DNA of 38,115 nt from Deltaproteobacteria bacterium (GCA_004356455.1 SMWZ01000132.1:1-38115), one strand, 5' to 3'; shown: positions 9,901 through 16,364, counted from the stretch's first letter. Notes: generated by a model from the sequence alone, not told the origin. A program made the numbers and translations.

Positions 9901-10440
9901 CGGGTACAGGTCGAGGATGCCGCCGCGCGAGGCCACCTCGCCCAGCTCCTCGACCAGGCTGGAGTGGTGGTATCCCGCTGCGATCAGAACGTCGAGCAGC
10001 GCGTCCCGGTCCACCGTCATCCCGCGTACCAGGTGGGTTACGCGGCTGCGCAGCTCGGAGCGCGCCGGTACCCGCCGCAGCAGGGCGGACCAGGGGGCGA
10101 TCATCGTCAGCGGCTGGGTGGCGTCGGCCGCGAGCAGCCCGTAGAGCAGGCTCATGCGGCGCGCCTCGATCCCGGGATGGGGCGAGAAGCGATCGAAGGG
10201 AGGCGTGTCGTAGCGCGGAAAGATGCGCAGATTGGCGCCGCCGGCGAAGGTGCGCAGGTCGGCCGCGAAGCGCTCGGCGCGGCTCGAGCTGGGGGTAATA
10301 ACGAGTATGGGCCCCGGATGGGCCGCGCGCAGGTGGGAGAGTAGGAAGGCACCCGCACTGCCCTGCACGCGCAGCAGGCGCAGCGCCTGCTCCCGCTGCA
10401 ATACCTGCTGCGTGAGCTCCACGAGAGACAGTGTCGCCAC
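6913..10440 (-). CDS. mfd: Transcription-repair coupling factor
   Basis: Removes RNA polymerase stalled at DNA lesions and recruits UvrA. The 1175-residue length is normal. In order: a UvrB-like N-terminal module; the RNA-polymerase-interacting domain (from DYLVHAEHGIGTYGGL, about residues 500-560); RecG-like translocase domains with Walker A GDVGFGKTE, the box IDEEHRFGV and TLSATPIPRTLHMAL; the motif HGQIPSRELEDVM; and the C-terminal TRCF domain that binds UvrA-competing surfaces. The start is GTG at 10440. It is the first gene of a six-gene operon and diverges from rplC across a 176-bp gap. Its stop overlaps the next gene's ATG. Confidence 0.97.
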   Translation of the reverse strand: MATLSLVELTQQVLQREQALRLLRVQGSAGAFLLSHLRAAHPGPILVITPSSSRAERFAADLRTFAGGANLRIFPRYDTPPFDRFSPHPGIEARRMSLLYGLLAADATQPLTMIAPWSALLRRVPARSELRSRVTHLVRGMTVDRDALLDVLIAAGYHHSSLVEELGEVASRGGILDLYPPHLDQPVRLEFDFDEIGSLRHFDPASQRSNEELQAVVAIPPRAYRLPHEPGELLQTVREMGRAQGVPESDIYALTESLARRHLPPGIENLEALLHEQLETVFDYLPPSTLVVVDDPEAGRTRGRQYMDEVLQGHARARADDRIVCDPLALYLTDDTAWDAVCERAPVLIDPLGVVDAAAGETQVSISALDHRDLRRELKEQRGSGRALEPLCVRLERWQEQSQRVRVVCPSLSTAERMQDILRDYGHELPIRRWEDDPERGQLEVTVGSLSEGFELPLEDLVLLTEQDIFGARLQRRVIRSLRRGQAIDRLAQIQEGDYLVHAEHGIGTYGGLVQLSVAGIRQELLLLHYGKGDKLYLPISRLGQVQRYLGADGPPSALDRMGGQGWVRIKRKVKRAVRDMAEALLAVVAARQLLSGRAYPPPDASYEEFEAAFPYEDTPDQRRATEDVLADLQREQPMDRLISGDVGFGKTEIACRAAYLVTAAGRQVAFLVPTTVLCQQHLQTLRERFADTAVNVVALSRLSSPKDAREVREGLAAGRIDIVIGTHRLLSKDIHFRNLGLLIIDEEHRFGVAHKERLKQLRKLIDVLTLSATPIPRTLHMALAGMRDLSVIGTAPPDRMAIRTQVCRLSDEIVREAIQRERRRGGQIFVVHNRIETIGEFAEYLRGVVPEAQIRVAHGQIPSRELEDVMLRFIARDFDVLLCTAIIESGLDIPNVNTILIHRADQFGLAQLYQLRGRVGRSDRRAYAYLFLPPHGHLTDDARRRMEAIQDLSELGSGFRLAMDDLELRGAGNVLGADQSGHVAAVGYDLYMEMLEQAMAELQGKGLEETLEPEIRLPLPALFPESYAPDVNQRLVLYKQLSSARSNEELAAIRDDLLDRFGALPTEAQNLMEVIRLKIRCRQVGIEAVEVAGGALVLRVSEHARIDPKQLVRILHQPDTPVRVTPDHRIHLKLRKPEDALAEAFGLLELLAPDAEGAAAASEPSNSPSPGDTA

Positions 10441-10564
10441 TCCCCTATTTTGGACGCACCAAGGCCCACCCTCCGCGTCTGGGGGGGCGGGTCTTCGAGC
10501 TTGTGGAATATACGAACGCGCGCGGGCGCTCTCAACGGGCTGGCGAGCCTGGCAGGTCGCTGGC

Positions 10565-10570
10565 TATAAT
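10565..10570 (+). promoter_or_regulatory. Consensus -10 box of the rplC promoter
   Basis: A perfect TATAAT lies 46 bp upstream of the rplC ATG and is followed directly by a GC-rich discriminator (GCCGCGCCCC). Such discriminators are typical of stringently controlled ribosomal promoters, so growth-rate control is a reasonable inference. No good -35 is visible; TGGCGA at 10541-10546, 18 bp upstream, matches only 3 of 6 positions. The predicted transcript would start near 10577 and have a leader of about 40 nt. Confidence 0.6.
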
Positions 10571-10582
10571 GCCGCGCCCCTC

Positions 10583-10602
10583 GCCGCTCTCGCTTGAGCG
10601 GC
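10583..10602 (+). promoter_or_regulatory. Hairpin in the rplC leader
   Basis: GCCGCTC (10583-10589) and GAGCGGC (10596-10602) form a perfect 7-bp stem with a 6-nt loop, TCGCTT. It ends 4 nt before the GGAG ribosome binding site (10607-10610). It sits in the short leader predicted from the TATAAT box and could modulate initiation or serve as a ribosomal-protein autoregulation site. The function is inferred; only the inverted repeat is seen. Confidence 0.4.
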
Positions 10603-10616
10603 CACCGGAGCTACAG

Positions 10617-11258
10617 ATGGCACTTGAGCTGCTGGGCCGAAAGCTGGGTATGACCCAGATCTTCCTCGACAACGGAGACCGCGTTTCCGTGACGGTGGTC
10701 GAGACGGGCCCGTGTGTGGTGGTCGACAAGAAGACTCCCCAGAGAGACGGCTACAGCGCGGTCCAGCTCGGCTTCGAGGACAAGAAGGCGAAGCACACCT
10801 CGAAGCCCATGCTGGGTCACTTCGGGAAGGCCGGCGTCACACCCAAGCGCGTGCTGTTCGAGGTGCGCCTCTCGCGCCAGGAGGCGGAGCCGCTCGAGGT
10901 GGGGCAGGAGATTCTCTGTGGCGAGACCTTCGAGTCGGTGGAGAAGGTCGACGTGAGCGGGCTCACCAAGGGCCGCGGCTTCACGGGTGTGGTCAGGCGC
11001 TGGGGCTTCAAGGAGCATGGCCGGAGCCATGGCGCGCACGAGTCCTTCCGCCACGGCGGCGCGCTCTCGGCGGGCACCTACCCCGGACGCATCCCGCGGG
11101 GAAAGAAGATGGCCGGCCAGTACGGCCACGAGCGCGTGACGACGCTGGGCCTGCGGGTCGAGAGGGTGGATGCCGAGCGCAATCTGCTCTTTATCCGGGG
11201 CGGGATTCCCGGGCACCGCAATGGCCTCGTGCGCGTGCGACCCTCCAACCGCTCCTAG
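10617..11258 (+). CDS. rplC: 50S ribosomal protein L3 (uL3)
   Basis: A 213-residue L3 that binds 23S rRNA and is an early assembly protein near the peptidyl-transferase centre. The start MALELLGRKLGMTQIF is the family N-terminus. The central loop (GFKEHGRSHGAHESFRHGG) and the conserved block PRGKKMAGQYGHERVTT are present, ending in RVDAERNLLFIRGGIPGHRN. A more upstream in-frame ATG (10431) is rejected: the ATG at 10617 has a GGAG ribosome binding site 6 nt away and gives the exact family N-terminus. In most bacteria this gene sits in the S10 operon. Here it is flanked by mfd and rlmE, with no other ribosomal genes in the window. The loop reads GGALSAGTYPGR where most L3s have a PGSIG segment. 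Confidence 0.96.
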   Translation: MALELLGRKLGMTQIFLDNGDRVSVTVVETGPCVVVDKKTPQRDGYSAVQLGFEDKKAKHTSKPMLGHFGKAGVTPKRVLFEVRLSRQEAEPLEVGQEILCGETFESVEKVDVSGLTKGRGFTGVVRRWGFKEHGRSHGAHESFRHGGALSAGTYPGRIPRGKKMAGQYGHERVTTLGLRVERVDAERNLLFIRGGIPGHRNGLVRVRPSNRS

Positions 11259-11266
11259 GCAGCTCT

Positions 11267-11911
11267 ACGTCGCGCTACCAACCTCGCGACACCTTTCATC
11301 GTAAAGCCCGAGCCGAGGGCTATCGCTCCCGCGCGGTATACAAGCTGCGAGATCTGCTGCGGCGTCTGCCCGAGCTTCCGCCGGGGAGCGCCGTGGTCGA
11401 GCTGGGCTGCTGGCCGGGAGGCTGGCTGCAGGTGCTGGCCGAGCAGGTCGGCCCCAAGGGACGGGTGCTGGGGGTTGACCGGCAAGAGCTGGAGCCGCTC
11501 GGGGACCCCGTGGTCCTGCTAGAGCTCGATTTCACCGCGCCCGAGGCCCCCGAGCGCGTCGCCGAGGCCCTGGGCCGACCCGCCGACGCGCTCTTCTGCG
11601 ACGCGGCGCCCCAGCTGAGCGGCGTGCGCGAGGTGGATCGGGCCGCGACCGAGGAGCTCCATGAGGGCGCACTGCGTGTGGCCGAGACCTTGCTGCGACC
11701 GGGGGGATCCCTCGTGATCAAGGGCTTTCCTGGACCCGAGAGTGATCACTTCCGCTCGCGCCTGCGCGCCTGCTTCCCGCGCGTCATCGAGGTGCGCCCC
11801 GAGGCCAAACGCCGCACCTCCAAGGAGTTCTACTGGCTGGCGATGAACCCGCCCGCTAGTCCGGAGCAGCGGCGTCAGGGGCGCCGTACTCGGAAAGGAA
11901 AGCGGTCTTGA
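11267..11911 (+). CDS. rlmE: 23S rRNA (uridine-2'-O)-methyltransferase, FtsJ/RlmE family; non-canonical start
   Basis: SAM-dependent 2'-O-methyltransferase that modifies the 23S rRNA A-loop late in 50S assembly. The family's K-D-K-E tetrad is visible in order: Lys in SRAVYKL, Asp in CDAAPQLSG, Lys in LVIKGFPG and Glu in SKEFYWLA. The SAM loop is ELGCWPGGW. No ATG, GTG, TTG or CTG lies in frame near the expected N-terminus. Alignment with the family puts the start at ACG 11267-11269, giving (M)SRYQPRDTFHRKAR and 214 residues, close to the usual 209. A weak TAGG ribosome binding site overlaps the rplC stop, 8 nt upstream. Translation may be coupled to rplC. The 3' end overlaps convergent tgt by 56 bp. 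Confidence 0.85.
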   Translation, partial: TSRYQPRDTFHRKARAEGYRSRAVYKLRDLLRRLPELPPGSAVVELGCWPGGWLQVLAEQVGPKGRVLGVDRQELEPLGDPVVLLELDFTAPEAPERVAEALGRPADALFCDAAPQLSGVREVDRAATEELHEGALRVAETLLRPGGSLVIKGFPGPESDHFRSRLRACFPRVIEVRPEAKRRTSKEFYWLAMNPPASPEQRRQGRRTRKGKRS

Positions 11912-12980
11912 AGTGTAGGAAGCGGCCCGCCAGGATGGCCTCCCGGGCCTGCGTCATGAGCGTCTGGTAGAAGCTCACGTTGTGAATCGCCCCCAGGATC
12001 GTGCCCAGGATCTCGTTTGAGCGATAGAGATGGTGCAGGTAGGCGCGCGTGAAATCCCCGCAGGCGTAGCAGGCGCAGCCCGGCTCGATGGGATAGAAGT
12101 CGCGGCGGTAGCGCCGATGCGTCATGCGGATGCGGCCGCGGCGCGTAAATAGCGTGGCCGAGCGTGCGAAGCGCGTGGGGATGACGCAGTCGAACATGTC
12201 CATTCCCAGCGCGATCGACTCCAGCAGGTCCTCGGGCAGGCCTACCCCCATCAAGTAACGCGGCCGCTCGCTGGGCAGCTGGGGCGCGGTGGCGGCCACG
12301 ATGCGCTTGAGCAGCTCCAGCCCCTCGCCCACCGACACGCCGCCGATCGCGTAGCCTGGCAGGTCGAGCTTGACCATGGCCTCGGCGCACGCTCGTCGCA
12401 GGTCGGGGTAGACGGAGCCCTGGACGATCCCGAACAGCGCCTGCGCGCCGTCGCCGTGCGCGGCGATGCAGCGCTCGAGCCAGGCCAGGCTGTGGCTGAC
12501 CCCGCGCGCGGCGAGCTTGCGCGTGGCGGGATGGGGCGTGCACTCATCGAGCGGCATGATGATGTCAGCGCCGAGCGCATGCTGCAGCTCGATCGCCAGC
12601 TCCGGGGTGAGCAGGATTTTCTTGCCGTCCAGCTCGCTGGCAAAGCACACGCCCTCCGCGCTGATCTCCTTGCGGGGCAGGCTGAAGACCTGATAGCCCC
12701 CGGAGTCGGTCAGGATCGGACCGGACCAGGCCATGAAGCCGTGCAGGCCGCCCGCCTTGCGCACCACCTCCGGCCCAGGGCGGAGCGCCAGGTGATAGGT
12801 ATTGGCCAGTACGATCCGCGCGCCGGTCTGACGTAGCTGCTCGGGCGTCAGCGCCCGCACCGCCGCGTGGGTGCCGACGGGCATGAAGACCGGGGTGGGC
12901 ACCTCCCCGTGCGGTGTGCTGAGGCGGCCGGCCCGGGCTGCGGTCTCGCGGTCCTTGGCCTCGAGCGCAAAGTCGATCAT
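11856..12980 (-). CDS. tgt: Queuine tRNA-ribosyltransferase (tRNA-guanine transglycosylase)
   Basis: Exchanges G34 for preQ1 in tRNAs with GUN anticodons, a step of queuosine synthesis. The 374-residue length matches bacterial Tgt (about 375). Motifs seen: DSGGYQVFSL with the catalytic-pocket Asp, the substrate pocket region AIGGVSVGE, and GMDMFDCVIPTRFAR with the nucleophilic Asp. The zinc site is CACYACGDFTRAYLHHL (C-x-C-x2-C with a downstream His). The ATG at 12980 overlaps the purM stop by 4 bp. No other queuosine gene is in the window. The last 56 bp are antisense to the end of rlmE. Confidence 0.97.
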   Translation of the reverse strand: MIDFALEAKDRETAARAGRLSTPHGEVPTPVFMPVGTHAAVRALTPEQLRQTGARIVLANTYHLALRPGPEVVRKAGGLHGFMAWSGPILTDSGGYQVFSLPRKEISAEGVCFASELDGKKILLTPELAIELQHALGADIIMPLDECTPHPATRKLAARGVSHSLAWLERCIAAHGDGAQALFGIVQGSVYPDLRRACAEAMVKLDLPGYAIGGVSVGEGLELLKRIVAATAPQLPSERPRYLMGVGLPEDLLESIALGMDMFDCVIPTRFARSATLFTRRGRIRMTHRRYRRDFYPIEPGCACYACGDFTRAYLHHLYRSNEILGTILGAIHNVSFYQTLMTQAREAILAGRFLHFKTAFLSEYGAPDAAAPD

Positions 12981-14044
12981 CCCGGAATGAAGTGCTTTGA
13001 GTGGCCCGCCAGGTTCTCAGGATGGAGCCGCACGGTTCGCTCCGGGTCCGCCACGGTGTGCCCGATGCGCCAGGCCTCGAGACCCGTGCCCTGGAGCGTC
13101 AGCAGCGTTTTCTCCACCTCCACCTCCGCCACCACCAGCGTGAGACCGATCCCCATGTTGAAGACGGTCCGCATCTCGGCCCTCTGGACGCTGCCGACCC
13201 GCTCGATCAGGCCGAAGATGGGCTGCGGCTCGGGCAGCTCCGTGATCTCGAACCCGACCGCGGCCTCCACCCGGCGCAGGTTGAGCAGGCCGTCGCCGGT
13301 GATGTGCGCGATCGCACGCGGCCGGATTCCGGCCTCGCGCAGCGCGCGCAGCTGCGGGACGTAGATCTGGACCGGGCGCAAGAGCTCCTCCGCCAGCGTC
13401 TTATTCAGCTCGGGTATGAACTCGTCGATGCGAAACCGCCCCAGCAGTACCTGCCGCGCCAGGGTGTAGCCGTTCGAGTGCAGGCCGTTAGAGGCGATCC
13501 CGATCACCGCGTCACCGGGCTGGACCGCCGAGCCGTCCACCAGCTCGCCCTCCGGCACCACCCCGAGCGCCATGCCCACGATGTCCAGCGCGCGCCCGGC
13601 AGCGGCTCCGCGCAGCATCTCGGGGATTTGGGCGGTCTCGCCCCCCACGATGCTCACGCCCGCGAGCTTGGCGCCCTCGGCCAGGCCCCGTCCCAGCTGG
13701 CAGAAGACGTCTGGATCGGCGCTCTCGACAGCGATGTAGTCGAGCATCGCCAGCGGCGTGGCGCCCACGCACAAGAGGTCGTTCACGTTCATGCCCACGC
13801 AGTCGATCCCGACCGTGTCGAAGCGGTTGGCGAGCTGCGCCACCAGCAACTTGGTGCCCACGCCATCCGTCGTCAGCGCGAGCTGAATCGGCCCCACGCG
13901 GATCACGGCCGCGAAGTGGCCCACCCCGAGCTCGCTGGGCGCGCCGAAGGCCTGGGTGGGCGAGATCTCGAGCAGCAGCCTCGCCAGCGCGCGGTCGGCC
14001 TCGCTGGTGTCGACGCCGCTGCGAGCGTACCGGCCGGGTTTCAC
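12977..14044 (-). CDS. purM: Phosphoribosylformylglycinamidine cyclo-ligase (AIR synthetase)
   Basis: ATP-dependent ring closure giving aminoimidazole ribonucleotide, the fifth step of purine synthesis. The 355-residue product contains the PurM motifs DGVGTKLLVAQ, GMNVNDLLCVGATPLAMLDYIA (metal/ATP loop) and VGGETAQIPEM, with HITGDGLLNLRR in the C-terminal half. The start is GTG at 14044, giving KPGRYARSGVDTSEADRALA, which lines up with the usual short N-terminus before the GVD motif. It overlaps tgt by 4 bp, and a 41-codon ORF ends 22 bp upstream. The usual partner purN is not adjacent. Confidence 0.96.
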   Translation of the reverse strand: MKPGRYARSGVDTSEADRALARLLLEISPTQAFGAPSELGVGHFAAVIRVGPIQLALTTDGVGTKLLVAQLANRFDTVGIDCVGMNVNDLLCVGATPLAMLDYIAVESADPDVFCQLGRGLAEGAKLAGVSIVGGETAQIPEMLRGAAAGRALDIVGMALGVVPEGELVDGSAVQPGDAVIGIASNGLHSNGYTLARQVLLGRFRIDEFIPELNKTLAEELLRPVQIYVPQLRALREAGIRPRAIAHITGDGLLNLRRVEAAVGFEITELPEPQPIFGLIERVGSVQRAEMRTVFNMGIGLTLVVAEVEVEKTLLTLQGTGLEAWRIGHTVADPERTVRLHPENLAGHSKHFIPG

Positions 14045-14052
14045 GGCGGATC

Positions 14053-14066
14053 CCTGGCTAGCCAGG
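14053..14066. repeat. Perfect 14-bp palindrome CCTGGCTAGCCAGG
   Basis: A perfectly self-complementary 14-mer fills most of the 22-bp gap between the 41-codon basic ORF and the GTG of purM. As DNA it could be an operator for a dimeric regulator. As RNA it would form only a tight hairpin just upstream of the purM start. No direct evidence favours either reading. Confidence 0.45.
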
Positions 14067-14192
14067 CTAGGGGTAGCGGCACTCGCCGCGGCTCTTGCGC
14101 AGGCGGACCCGGCGGTGCTTGGCCTTGAGCTTGGCCCGCAGGCGGGCGCTCTTGCGGCGATTGCGGTGCGGCAGCGGCTTGGACTTCTTCAT
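14067..14192 (-). CDS. 41-residue highly basic protein, function unknown
   Basis: ATG at 14190-14192 to TAG at 14067-14069 encodes 41 residues starting MKKSKPLPHRNRRKSARL and ending SRGECRYP. Nineteen of the 41 residues are Lys or Arg and two are His, arranged as a likely single basic helix. Such composition is typical of small ribosome-associated or nucleic-acid-binding proteins, but I do not recognise the family. Only a weak ribosome binding site is visible upstream. It lies 22 bp upstream of purM on the same strand and 56 bp downstream of the DUF1232 gene. The competing frames here give ordinary shadow sequence. Its reality rests on composition, placement and the absence of any other gene in the gap. 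Confidence 0.55.
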   Translation of the reverse strand: MKKSKPLPHRNRRKSARLRAKLKAKHRRVRLRKSRGECRYP

Positions 14193-14248
14193 GGCCGAGG
14201 CCAACCATATGCAACGTTGGGTCCAAGCTCAAGCGCGGCCCGCCCGGA

Positions 14249-14818
14249 CTACCAGATCCGGAGCAGCCTCGAGCCCTCGCTGGCCCGCTCGGCGTCGCGC
14301 GCGTTCTTCTGCTCGACTTTGGCTCGGAGCTGCCGCCGCCGCTCGCTCAGCTTGCGATCGAGCGAAACCTGCCCCACCTGCGTCCAGGGCCGCTGCTCGG
14401 CTCGCTCACGGAAGCGGCGGAACTCCTGGTAGGCGGCCAGCTCGTGCTTCAGCTCGCGCGTGATGAGCTCGATCATGATCGCGTCATCCAGGAAGCCCAG
14501 CCCCGGAATCGTGTCCTGAATCAGGTCTTCCGGGTGGGTAAAGTAGCAGAGCGCGCTCAGCACCTTCTGGCGCAGCGGAGTGGGCAGCGCGTAGGCTTTG
14601 TCCTCGACCATCTGTACCAGCGTCTCCAGCCGCAGCACCCGCTCGAGCACGTACTGCGGCGGCTTGAAGTTGCGGACCTCGGCGGAGATCGCGCGCGTGG
14701 CCTTTATGATCGAGTCCTGGTCCTGAGCTTTGGCCTGATAGCTGGTCTTGCGCATGATGCTGCGCAGGTGCTTGACGTCCCGGTCACTCAGCTTGAAGGT
14801 CACTTTCAGCTCGGCCAT
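14249..14818 (-). CDS. DUF1232 (YkvA-like) domain protein
   Basis: A 189-residue protein. The central segment LSALCYFTHPEDLIQDTIPGLGFLDDAIMIELI is the DUF1232/YkvA signature: a hydrophobic helix, then P-x-D-L-I-x-D-x-x-P-x-x-G-x-x-D-D. The N-terminus is hydrophilic and helical. The C-terminus is strongly charged (LDRKLSERRRQLRAKVEQKNARD) and probably coiled coil. An upstream GTG (14851) would add 11 residues. The ATG at 14818 is preferred because a GGAGG ribosome binding site sits 4 nt before it. Function of the family is unknown. The gene leads a minus-strand group with the small basic ORF, purM and tgt. Confidence 0.8.
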   Translation of the reverse strand: MAELKVTFKLSDRDVKHLRSIMRKTSYQAKAQDQDSIIKATRAISAEVRNFKPPQYVLERVLRLETLVQMVEDKAYALPTPLRQKVLSALCYFTHPEDLIQDTIPGLGFLDDAIMIELITRELKHELAAYQEFRRFRERAEQRPWTQVGQVSLDRKLSERRRQLRAKVEQKNARDAERASEGSRLLRIW

Positions 14819-14990
14819 CTCGCCTCCACACGGTGGAAGTTCCGACACCACACTATGCGAACCGGTCCTTTGCGGTCAAACGCGCCCCCAGAGCGGGGCC
14901 GAAGACCCCCATTGGCCTGGCATCATAGGCTAAGATCGCCGCGGTGAAGGCCGAGCCGCTCGGAGCCCGCTCGCTCCATGAGGAGGGCGC

Positions 14991-15887
14991 ATGAGCACAG
15001 CCTGCGTGCGCGTGAGCCGCCCCATCCCTCAGCTGGGTCTGCGCGAGCTGGAGGCTGCCGGCCTCGAGATTCGCATGGGCGGGCTGGACCTGCGCGGAGT
15101 CGATGCTCTGCTCTGCATGCTCACCGATCGAGTCAACGCGCGTCTCCTCGAGCGGGGCGAGCGCCTCAAGATCGTGGCCAATATGGCGGTGGGGACGGAC
15201 AACATCGACTTGGACGCCACGCGCCGCCTGGGCATCCCCGTCACCAACACGCCGGATGTGCTGACGGACGCCACCGCCGATCTGGCGTTCGCGCTGCTGC
15301 TGGCGGCGGCCCGGCGTCTGGTCTGGGGCGATCGCCTGGTGCGCGGCGCGGGCTTCAGCGGCTGGTCGCCGCTGCTCGGATTGGGCATGGACGTGAGCGG
15401 GCGCACGCTCGGGATCGTGGGGGCGGGGCGCATCGGGCGGGAGCTGGCCGAGCGCGCGAGTGGCTTCCGCATGCAGGTTCTGTTCACACGGCGGAGCGGT
15501 GGTGTGCCGCTGGGGGAGCTGCTCGAACGCTCCGACTTCGTCTCGCTGCATGTCCCGCTCAACCCCGAGACGCACCACCTGATCGGGGAGCCCGAGCTGC
15601 GCCGCATGCGGCCGCACGCCGTGCTGATCAACACCGCGCGCGGTCCGATTGTGGACGAGCGTGCACTGGTGCGTGCGCTGCGCGAGGGCTGGATTGCGGC
15701 GGCGGGGCTCGATGTGTTCGAGGACGAGCCCAAGCTCGCGCCCGGGCTGGCTGATCTGGCCAACGTCGTGCTCGCGCCGCACATCGGGAGCGCCACCGTC
15801 GACACCCGCAACCGCATGGCGCAGATCGCCGCCGAGAACGTGGTCGCCGCGCTCAGCGGAGCCCCGATCCCTAACTTAGTGAGCTGA
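14991..15887 (+). CDS. D-2-hydroxyacid dehydrogenase (glyoxylate/hydroxypyruvate reductase-like)
   Basis: A 298-residue NAD(P)-dependent oxidoreductase, probably reducing a 2-oxoacid such as glyoxylate or hydroxypyruvate. The Rossmann motif GIVGAGRIGRELA is at 141-153. The catalytic triad is in place: Arg217 in NTARGPIVDE, Glu246 in DVFEDEP and His264 in PHIGS. The N-terminal substrate-domain motif NMAVGTDNIDL is also present. Compared with GyaR-type enzymes, the stretch after the nucleotide-binding loop (about 162-178) is roughly a dozen residues shorter, which may affect cofactor choice. The ATG has a GGAGGG ribosome binding site 3-4 nt upstream. It appears to be monocistronic. Confidence 0.9.
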   Translation: MSTACVRVSRPIPQLGLRELEAAGLEIRMGGLDLRGVDALLCMLTDRVNARLLERGERLKIVANMAVGTDNIDLDATRRLGIPVTNTPDVLTDATADLAFALLLAAARRLVWGDRLVRGAGFSGWSPLLGLGMDVSGRTLGIVGAGRIGRELAERASGFRMQVLFTRRSGGVPLGELLERSDFVSLHVPLNPETHHLIGEPELRRMRPHAVLINTARGPIVDERALVRALREGWIAAAGLDVFEDEPKLAPGLADLANVVLAPHIGSATVDTRNRMAQIAAENVVAALSGAPIPNLVS

Positions 15888-15932
15888 GCGTTTAGTTAGC
15901 TGAGAGTTCGCAAGCACCGCGCATCGGAGGCC

Positions 15933-16002
15933 GCAAGCCCCGGAGGGGCGCGCAGTGAGGCGACGCCGAACGTAGTGTGGCAGGGCGCGGCCGCCCGCGC
16001 CC
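15933..16002 (+). repeat. Dispersed two-hairpin element, copy A
   Basis: The first 45 nt (15933-15977) match 26011-26055 at 40 of 45 positions. It contains a GCCCC-GGA-GGGGC hairpin and ends in GTAGTG. A second stem-loop follows at once: GGGCGCGG (15983-15990), loop CCGC, CCGCGCCC (15995-16002). Copy B has a different second stem that also pairs. The element lies between two convergent genes, the 2-hydroxyacid dehydrogenase and the DUF74-like gene. It resembles REP-type repeats or a bidirectional 3'-end element. There is no T-run for a classical terminator. Confidence 0.75.
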
Positions 16003-16010
16003 GGTTCCCA

Positions 16011-16364
16011 CTAGAACAGGGCTTCGAGCTTGGCGGCGGTACCGACGGCGTGCAGGCGCAGGCCGGTGACGTCTGTGTCCGGGCAACGCGCAAAGGGGTC
16101 CAAGGTGACCTCGAGCCCGACCACGGCGTTGGCGCCGAGGCTGCGTGCCTTGTCGCGCAGTGATTCCAGGAGCTCGCGCTCGGCCTTCGTCCAGGCGGCG
16201 GACCGATCCTCGACCGAGGCGTCCTCGAGAAAGAGCTCCGAGCTGATGGGTCCGAAGTAGGCTGCCGCTCGGGTCCCGCTCACCCACGGCGAGGTGTAAA
16301 GCTCGACGTCGTTCTCGGACTCGGTATTCGCGTTGGCCTTGCCAGCGCCCATCCCTCTGAACAT
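16011..16364 (-). CDS. YbjQ/DUF74-like (UPF0145) protein
   Basis: A protein of about 117 residues. The core VELYTSPWVSGTRAAAYFGPISSELF, then SLRDKARSLGANAVVGLEVTL and LHAVGTAAKLEAL, matches the YbjQ/'heavy-metal-binding' DUF74 pattern: an N-terminal beta strand, a helix with LGANAVVG, and a final strand with GTA. The family forms pentameric rings and its function is not established. The start is uncertain. ATG 16364 is chosen; ATG 16352 is almost as good. The open frame continues upstream, but that sequence is shadow of the divergent lipoprotein gene. The stop lies 8 bp from repeat copy A. Confidence 0.72.
   Translation of the reverse strand: MFRGMGAGKANANTESENDVELYTSPWVSGTRAAAYFGPISSELFLEDASVEDRSAAWTKAERELLESLRDKARSLGANAVVGLEVTLDPFARCPDTDVTGLRLHAVGTAAKLEALF

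Noticed and set aside
14853-15782. 309-codon minus-strand ORF
   Set aside because: Opposite the 2-hydroxyacid dehydrogenase, which has all catalytic motifs; the shadow is Arg/Ala/Gln-rich and has no ribosome binding site.
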